NCBI GenBank assembly: GCA_030737835.1
Contig: JAUJYN010000012.1
Coordinates: 6,119,943-6,183,942 of the forward strand
Source: Acorus gramineus
Taxonomy: Eukaryota; Streptophyta; Magnoliopsida; Acorales; Acoraceae
Reading direction: 5' to 3'
Length of the DNA stretch: 64,000 nt
Of the stretch, positions 57,904 to 64,000 are shown one piece after another. Both the position numbers and the translations under genes were made by a program. Every line of letters starts with the position of its first letter. The first letter of the stretch is position 1. Below the pieces are notes generated by a model, which did no database searches, was not told the DNA's origin, and saw nothing but the letters and a program-made list of their open reading frames with translations.

Positions 57904-58908
57904 ATGGCTGAATTCACACTCATGAGGAGAAGCATCTCTGTTCTGCTGTTGGTTCTCATCAACTGTTCCTTGTCAAGCTGTAAGCATTCCTATATATATA
58001 TATATATAGATTAATTTGTTTGACAGAAATAGAGGACTATTATAAATGATTAAGAATTATGTGAAATAATAATTTGTGAACGATTTAGTAGCCACTGTTG
58101 GAAATATGATTACTTTTGGAAAGATTGATAAAAAAAAAATTAAATCATTCACAGAAAAGTAGTTTCCATTCAATTTGAAAGTTGTTAGAATTTCAAATAG
58201 AAATTTGAATATTATGGACATAATCCATTGGAAGATGCGGGTTTAATAAGGTCAGTTATGTAACAAACTAATTTTCTTTTAAATAATAATAAAATATGAG
58301 GGGCAGCCTTATATGCAAACCTTTGCTTTGAATTTTTTAAGATACACGCCGCCTACTGCAATGACGTATGTACCTTTATAAATTAATAAAAAAATCAAAT
58401 TAAATTATATACTCAAATAAATCATTTCACATAAAAAAATATATATATACACATACTTTATTTAACAAAGCACCTCTTGTTAGCATCAGAGGTCTGTAAG
58501 GACTACGTATATCTTTTTATTTTCGTACTTGAATCTCATTTATAGATCATAAGAATCTCATTCATGGATATATCCAAAGAACACAAAAAACATAATACAA
58601 ATGGATAGTTGGATACTGATTCACTATTTCTCATAGGCGATGCTCATGAAGAGAGTGAAGTTCTAGCCCCCATATCAGAGGTAGGAGGCATGATTGAGGG
58701 ACATGTATCTGAAGATAGGCTAATACCTGGTCCAGCAGTAACAGCACTACAAACCATAAGTGACGATGCATGCATTGGAGGCTGTATGTTCCATTTATTC
58801 AGCTGCAAATTAAGATGCATGGTTCATGGATTCCCAACTGGCCACTGCAAGCAGCAACCGACCGGGCAGCTGTGTTGCTGTGTCAATGAAACAAACAAAG
58901 GAAACTAA
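57904..58908 (+). CDS. CRP5: secreted cysteine-rich (defensin-like) protein, two exons
   Basis: Exons are 57904-57979 and 58637-58908, giving 115 aa. Exon 1 encodes a 25-residue signal peptide starting MAEFTLMRRSISVLLLVLIN. The donor is GTAAGC and the acceptor TAG; the phase-1 intron is 657 bp. The junction codon gives Cys, then DAHEESE, matching the C-H-A-F-(D/E) start of exon 2 in CRP1, CRP3 and CRP4. The pro-region is acidic and lacks MLKAN. The cysteine domain is C-x3-C-x6-C-x3-C-x9-C-x8-CCC, identical in spacing to CRP1, with a hydrophilic tail VNETNKGN containing an N-x-T sequon. It is the only family member on the plus strand and lies 25 kb or more from the others. An in-frame ATG upstream in the intron (58609) is not used in this model. 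Confidence 0.75.
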
Positions 58909-61494
58909 TGTCATCACTTTGTCTACCATAATAAATTTTGTACTTGTTTACAACAAGAATGAATTTCATTTTGAACTGTAGTTATGGAAACCTGTGTGAT
59001 GAACCTGGACAACCAAATCAGGAATGCAAGAATCAGAGTGAACATGAGCTGGTGATCATGATAGTCAGAGCAGAGTCAGTAGAGTTTCTATGGCCCTACT
59101 GAAATCTTATGCCTAATAAACTGGTTGCCCAACCCAATATAGTTAACACTGTCTAACACTATTGGTTCTCTTGGCTCATCAAATAAGACTGTTTTAGTTC
59201 ACATGACTCACATTCAGCATATATGCTGCATTAGACTATAAACATTGGATGAGAGAGTCGATACATATAGCATTGCATCATTCATGAGAGAGTCGATACA
59301 TATAGCAATGCAGAAGAATTCACAATGTACTAAGGGCAAAAGGGATACAGAGGCACCATAGAAGAGATGTGCAGCGGATAATTACCATTTCATGTGTGTG
59401 TGTGCAGAAGAATTCACAATGTGTTAAGGGCAGAAGGGATACAGAGGCACCATAGAAGAGATGTGCAATGGATAATTACTATTTCATGAATGTATCTTAC
59501 AAGACACATTTGACAATGATCAGACTCTGATCATCAATTGCTGGACACTATTACTCCAGTGGTTATGCAATTCTTCCTCTCCTGACTGCAAGGCACAAAG
59601 CCAGATGTCTGTGTGTGTGCGTGCAGGGCAATGATTTCTTTTTTCTTTTTTTTTTTTTTGAGGGGGGATGGGGGGGAGGAGGAGAACGAAGCGTGTGTGC
59701 AAAGAAATGAAGCATGAGCTTTATTTTTCTTTTTTTCTTGGGAGAAAGGAAGCATAATCAACTTGTAACATTTTAATTAAAGTCATATGTGACATTACAT
59801 ATTTGTGCTATACCATGTCATATCCCTATCTAATACTCCAGTAATATGTCAAAAAATTTGTCCAGGTTTTCTCATGTCTTTCATGATACACCCTTCCCCG
59901 TGTCCTAGTGGTATATAAGGTTGTCATAACCTCCACTGCTTTACACGAAGCAGCATGTAAGTAGATGAAAACTTGGCCATTTACTTAAGATCCAAACACT
60001 ACCATGTATACCCACATTAATATCAACTTTAGAACATGTGTATGTGAGAATTGCCACCCACAATGGAATTTATTAATGTAATAAAAGAGATGCACTTATT
60101 ATTAGGGAACCAAAGGTTTGTAATCGTAGCACTACTTCTATGTTTCAATGACCAGCCTCCAATGTCAATCTTTCTGGTCAGTGGGATACTGGGATTCATG
60201 AATACCTAGAAATCGTTGCAACATCTAAGCCATGATCACAAAGCTTATCAAGGCCAAGAAGGCATCCATGTCATGCCCCTTGTTGGGCGCTACTACCTCT
60301 CCCTAAGAATGCAATATATTGACAACAACCTATCACAGTTCCAGGTAAGATCAAACACCAAACAAGGGCCGTGAAAGTGGTTTTATGAAACATGTCTAGT
60401 CCTGTTTCAGAGTACAAGGATCCATACAACAATAATAGACTAGTCAAATGTGCTTATCTCTTATATATACACAAAGACTCCATGGTCAAATATCAGATGT
60501 TCCAGGGTAAACAATCCCATGTTCATATAAATAGTTTCTAAGAAAGGACTTTGAACCAACAAATAAATTCATAGTAAGGCATGATACTAAAATGGATTTG
60601 CTCAACAAGATAAAACTTAAATGAATGCTTTGGAATATTATTTCATCCACCGTTCTTGACATTAATACATGCATAAAAATACAAGATGCCTTTTGTTCTG
60701 TAACCCATTCCCTAACATGAAAACCAAACATCATCATTACTTATTAGTTAACATACATATATCACAACAATTCTAGTACAAATATAGGGCTCATTAAACT
60801 AGTAATATGGAAATGTTTTATGTATGCAATGTAAATTCAAAATATGCTCTAACATCAGAAATGCCAAAAAAATGGGACTCAAGTGCATATACAAGAACTT
60901 GCCCTTTTAGACATACTGACATACACAAGATAATCCAATCTCTCATGCAATTACAAATAAATTAAACGTAGATAAAATTAACCAATTTAAATGGTTTCCT
61001 TTATTTGGCATATAAGAAGTGGTGTTTGAATACAGAAACAATGAAATTGCATTAGTAATCACCGAGGCTCCACAAATAAAATCTTACAGGAAATCAATGT
61101 ATTTGATGCGACCTTACACATTTTCCTTTATATTCCACAAATGAGAAATTAATTAGAGGACGATATAAAGTTCATCAACAATTTTTTTTGTTTCCAAATT
61201 GGTGGTGAAAGCATTATCAGTTGTTCTTTTTTTTTCTTTTGGGTGGGAGGGGTTCAAAGTTCTACTAACACAGTTTTCAAACATACGACACAAATAAGAC
61301 ATAATAGTCTGCCATGAAAATAAAAATCCAGATTTTTTAGGATGAGCTGACAGCAATGAAGCAAACACAAGATATTCTACAACTGGCTGAAGGACTTACT
61401 TGCAAATGCTGCCCAGGCATACTATCAATACACAGTGCATCCTTAACTAAATTTGCTGCATCAAACTCTGGCCACAGCAGAAGCTTGTAAATGG
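58909..61494. other. Spacer between CRP5 and the F-box gene
   Basis: No coding domain, RNA gene or element end recognised. It contains the tandem duplication at 59311-59490 and a T/G-rich tract at 59637-59680. The part nearest 61494 should hold the F-box 3' untranslated region. Confidence 0.4.
59311..59490. repeat. Tandem duplication, about 94-bp period
   Basis: Both units start cagaagaattcacaatgt and include gggatacagaggcaccatag. A shorter duplication of gagagagtcgatacatatag precedes it (59250-59305). Confidence 0.8.
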
Positions 61495-62610
61495 TCATCC
61501 ATCATTGGTTAGTCTCATTACCAACAATCGTCTATTTACCAAAGGCATCAAGCTTTCCATGCATACGCAAGGGAAAAAGAAGTCTATACAGCGGAGGTTC
61601 TCCTCAAAAGTATTGGTCCCAGGATCATACCAAAGGAGTCCTGAGAACAGATCTTCCAATAACATCTTACCCTTCCAATCGTATAAGGGAAAGATATTAC
61701 AAGGTCGATGGATCTTCCATAAACTGGTGTCAATTGAATACTGTTTGACCCAACCACAAACATTGTCATCTCTCAGCATCCATATCTCCAGCTTATGATT
61801 TATGACACGTCGTCCAAAATGGTCGCATGTCAAGCACAGGGTCCCTTGGAGTACTCCCAAAGATATAGCTGACATGCTCTCGAATGCTTGGCAGTCTGGT
61901 GGGCCTGAGATTGCTCCAAACCGCTCATCTCCGACATTGAAAGTCGCAATTTCTTCTTGAGAATCGAAACCTCTTTTCTTGGTGTATGTAAGCCAATACA
62001 TAATTCCATTCAGCGTAATAGACTTTTTCTCCGGGTGAAGCACATACGGAACATTGCCAATGGGTCTCCATAACTTGGTGCCCAATGTGAGGACCTCAAA
62101 TTTAGATAAAAGGCGAGAACATCCATCAATGAGCTTGTTGTGCATCAGTTGCACCACCTTATATTCCTTTGTATTGGGACTATAACCAAAGCCATGCATG
62201 AATGACTCCTTCAGAGAATTTGATCTGGGCAGGGTTACTAGTTCACGAGTGCTCGGATTACAAATGTGAATGCCTGCTGATCCGCTTATGCAGATCAGGC
62301 CTTCACAAGAATAGACTGATGAGATGTCCTCAATGTTAGTCTTCAGTGATGAACTTAACTGCGGATGGTTCTCGTTGTCTAATTTGTAGATTTGTATTTC
62401 CCATACTGTCCTAGATGGTCGATATTGACAGATGACAAGGTTGATGGAATCACACTTCGAGCGTTGCAGGTGCAGCTCCGCGAGAATAGGATCATTGATG
62501 AGGGAATACCAACGTTTTGACACGCACTTGCACTGCATTAAGGATTTCAAGGGAAGCCTTGAAAGAATGTTTAGGATGATATCCTGTGAAATCTTCTCTA
62601 TGGCATCCAT
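61495..62610 (-). CDS. F-box protein with F-box-associated (FBA) domain
   Basis: 371 aa, single exon. The start was chosen at 62610 because the F-box begins at once: MDAIEKISQDIILNILSRLP, then CKCVSKRWYSLINDP (residues about 1-45). An upstream in-frame ATG at 62676 would add 22 residues not typical of the family. The rest is an FBA-type beta-rich domain: YSCEGLICISG and IHICNPSTRELVTLP (about 110-145), HGFGYSPNTKEYKVV (about 155-170), and KLEIWMLRDDN late in the protein. Such proteins are substrate receptors of SCF (SKP1-cullin-F-box) ubiquitin ligases. The target is unknown. The frame has no stops or shifts, so it is likely functional. Length is normal for this class. Confidence 0.88.
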   Translation of the reverse strand: MDAIEKISQDIILNILSRLPLKSLMQCKCVSKRWYSLINDPILAELHLQRSKCDSINLVICQYRPSRTVWEIQIYKLDNENHPQLSSSLKTNIEDISSVYSCEGLICISGSAGIHICNPSTRELVTLPRSNSLKESFMHGFGYSPNTKEYKVVQLMHNKLIDGCSRLLSKFEVLTLGTKLWRPIGNVPYVLHPEKKSITLNGIMYWLTYTKKRGFDSQEEIATFNVGDERFGAISGPPDCQAFESMSAISLGVLQGTLCLTCDHFGRRVINHKLEIWMLRDDNVCGWVKQYSIDTSLWKIHRPCNIFPLYDWKGKMLLEDLFSGLLWYDPGTNTFEENLRCIDFFFPCVCMESLMPLVNRRLLVMRLTNDG

Positions 62611-64000
62611 CTCTAGATTTATTCCTATCAGCCAACACAAAGAAATTATTTGCATATTCACTAGTATTAGTGTCACAAGGAAAAATTCTTAGCAGAAAAA
62701 AACACCAAAAATGAGAGTGACACTTCAATGGACATTACTAGCCAAGAAAGTGATATGAATACAACTTATATCATGCAAAGAAAATGAGAGCATGCACAAA
62801 GAAATATATCATGGAATTACATGATTATGTTAAACTATTTTCAGAGATCAAGGTAGTTTAGATTTAGTTGTCAGAAATTAATTCTTCTTGTATCTTTGTG
62901 GTGTTTGTTCAAGTAAGCTGAGTACATGGACACCATATATAGAAACAATCAAGAGAGGCATGTCTCAATGCATGAAGCAGACCAATGGGATTGGAGACAC
63001 ATAGATCAAGCTTTTAGAATTCAATGATCAGCTATTATGTTGATAGTCATTAGATGTTCAGAGTTCTACTAAAAGCAATGTTTTGGCAGCTTCTCAAACT
63101 CGAAAGAAATAACACTTTGAACGCTGAAATGCGGCGAACACAGTGTTTGGAAGAATAAAATGTTTGCATCCGTGTTTTGAGGTTAAAATGCAAATCTACC
63201 CAAACGCAGATCCAACGAGGCTTTAATGTTCACATCCACACTTAAAAATGCATGACCCAACTCTGGAGCCCCCCAAGCTAATCTAATCACTACTATATAA
63301 GCAGACTACATATTTTTCACAATTCCATTGAAATTTTACAACCTTCTTCAAGTAAAAGGCAATTAGACTTGAGTCAATGTGCAATAGGCACGAAACTCGA
63401 GCACATGGATTCAAAACAGTAATTCAGCAGTAAATCTACTTCACAAGAACAACAATTTCTCCTTCCTATACCTTGGACATTATATAAGCACACACTACAT
63501 TTTCTTCAATATTCCAGTAATTCCACTGAAATTTTACAATCCCCTTCGAGTAAAAGGCTAATTAGACTTGAGTCAATGTGCAATAGTAACGAAACTCGAG
63601 CACATGGATCAGAAACAGTAATTCAGCAGAAAATCGACTTCACAAGAACTACATTTTCTCCTTCCTATACCTCGGAAATCATAAAGGAGAACCAAAAAAA
63701 AAAAAATCTTTCCCATTTTTAACATTCAGTGACCATCCTAAAATGCGAGAAGCCATATTTTGAGAACATTTAAGAAACAGTTCTTCACTTTCTTAAGGAT
63801 TAGGGCATTCGTTGCGCCAGAGCGACAGGCACCCGTGTGGATAGCATTTGTTCATTGCAAGTGTTGGAATCTATGATGGATTGAAGTCTCAGCCTCTCAG
63901 GCCTTCCTTGTTTTCCTTTCCATTTTAATATCTTTGTATTGGCAGAAGCCATTTCTACCCAGTATTCTTGGAGTATCTCTATTTATATACCATAAGATCC
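62611..64000. other. Upstream region of the F-box gene
   Basis: No other gene recognised up to the window end. It includes the tandem duplication at 63292-63676. Confidence 0.4.
63292..63676. repeat. Tandem duplication, about 187-bp period, two units
   Basis: Each unit starts with tatataagca, then has ttccattgaaattttacaa (or a close variant), aattagacttgagtcaatgt, acgaaactcgagcacatgga, and cttcacaagaac...ttctccttcctatacct. The TATATAAG at the head of each unit could act as a core promoter. Confidence 0.8.

Noticed and set aside
58609-58636. In-frame ATG just before exon 2 as the start of CRP5
   Set aside because: It would give a protein without a signal peptide, and it ends in a good acceptor (tctcatag). 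The exon-1 model agrees with four paralogues.
1-64000. tRNA, rRNA, bacterial-type operons, ribosome-binding sites, riboswitches
   Set aside because: None was seen. The window is eukaryotic nuclear DNA, so bacterial signals do not apply.

Overview
The window is AT-rich flowering-plant nuclear DNA. The evidence is spliced genes with GT-AG introns, plant L1-type LINEs with a DUF4283/CCHC ORF1, LTR retrotransposons, Mutator-like (MULE) and PIF/Harbinger-like elements, an F-box/FBA gene, and an snRNA-type Pol III promoter (USE plus TATA). I cannot name the species. Most of the 64 kb is nested transposable elements; a handful of small host genes lie between them.

The best candidate for an undescribed system is a dispersed cluster of five small secreted cysteine-rich protein (CRP) genes: 6161-7400 (-), 18273-19232 (-), 23818-24975 (-), 30330-32315 (-) and 57904-58908 (+). 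All share one architecture. Exon 1 encodes only a signal peptide, a phase-1 intron follows, and exon 2 encodes a charged pro-region and a C-terminal cysteine domain. The pro-region contains MLKAN in four of the five. The core cysteine pattern is C-x3-C-x6-C-x3-C-x9-C-x(5-8)-CCC, which fits a CS-alpha-beta (defensin-like) fold with a gamma-core. The exon-1 ATGs lie outside the longest ORFs, so single-ORF gene finding would miss or mis-start these genes. Copies 3 and 4 are recent tandem duplicates, and a further degraded duplicate of the 3' flank lies at 26500-27060.

Two 158-nt copies of a structured RNA gene (37583-37740 and 51260-51417, both +) carry a plant U6/U3-type Pol III promoter with identical geometry and end in T-runs. 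I could not assign them to a family. A canonical F-box gene (61495-62610, -) is the only long intact protein gene.

The mobile DNA is layered. A degenerate LINE (1-3098) and a solo LTR (3379-5981, target duplication TATTT) precede CRP1. An LTR element is split by LINE-C (9064-12343, 19-bp target duplication). Two related MULEs (13940-14813, 16844-17724) follow, the second inserted in a LINE zinc-ribbon region. A 3'-truncated LINE-B ends next to CRP3. A TRIM-like LTR element with a GC-rich tandem-repeat interior (27373-29825) lies between CRP3 and CRP4. Two solo LTRs of one family (33955-36288, 51644-53105) each carry a different nested element, so each supplies the empty site for the other. 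A roughly 6-kb element with 1.7-kb inverted arms (41792-47844) contains a frameshifted X8/CBM43 exon. Further MULEs lie at 39156-41208, 48052-49129 and 52769-53044. LTR fragments in mixed orientation fill 53206-56419.

No function for the CRPs or the ncRNA can be proven from sequence alone. The CRP exon models rest on splice consensus and paralogue agreement, not on transcripts.
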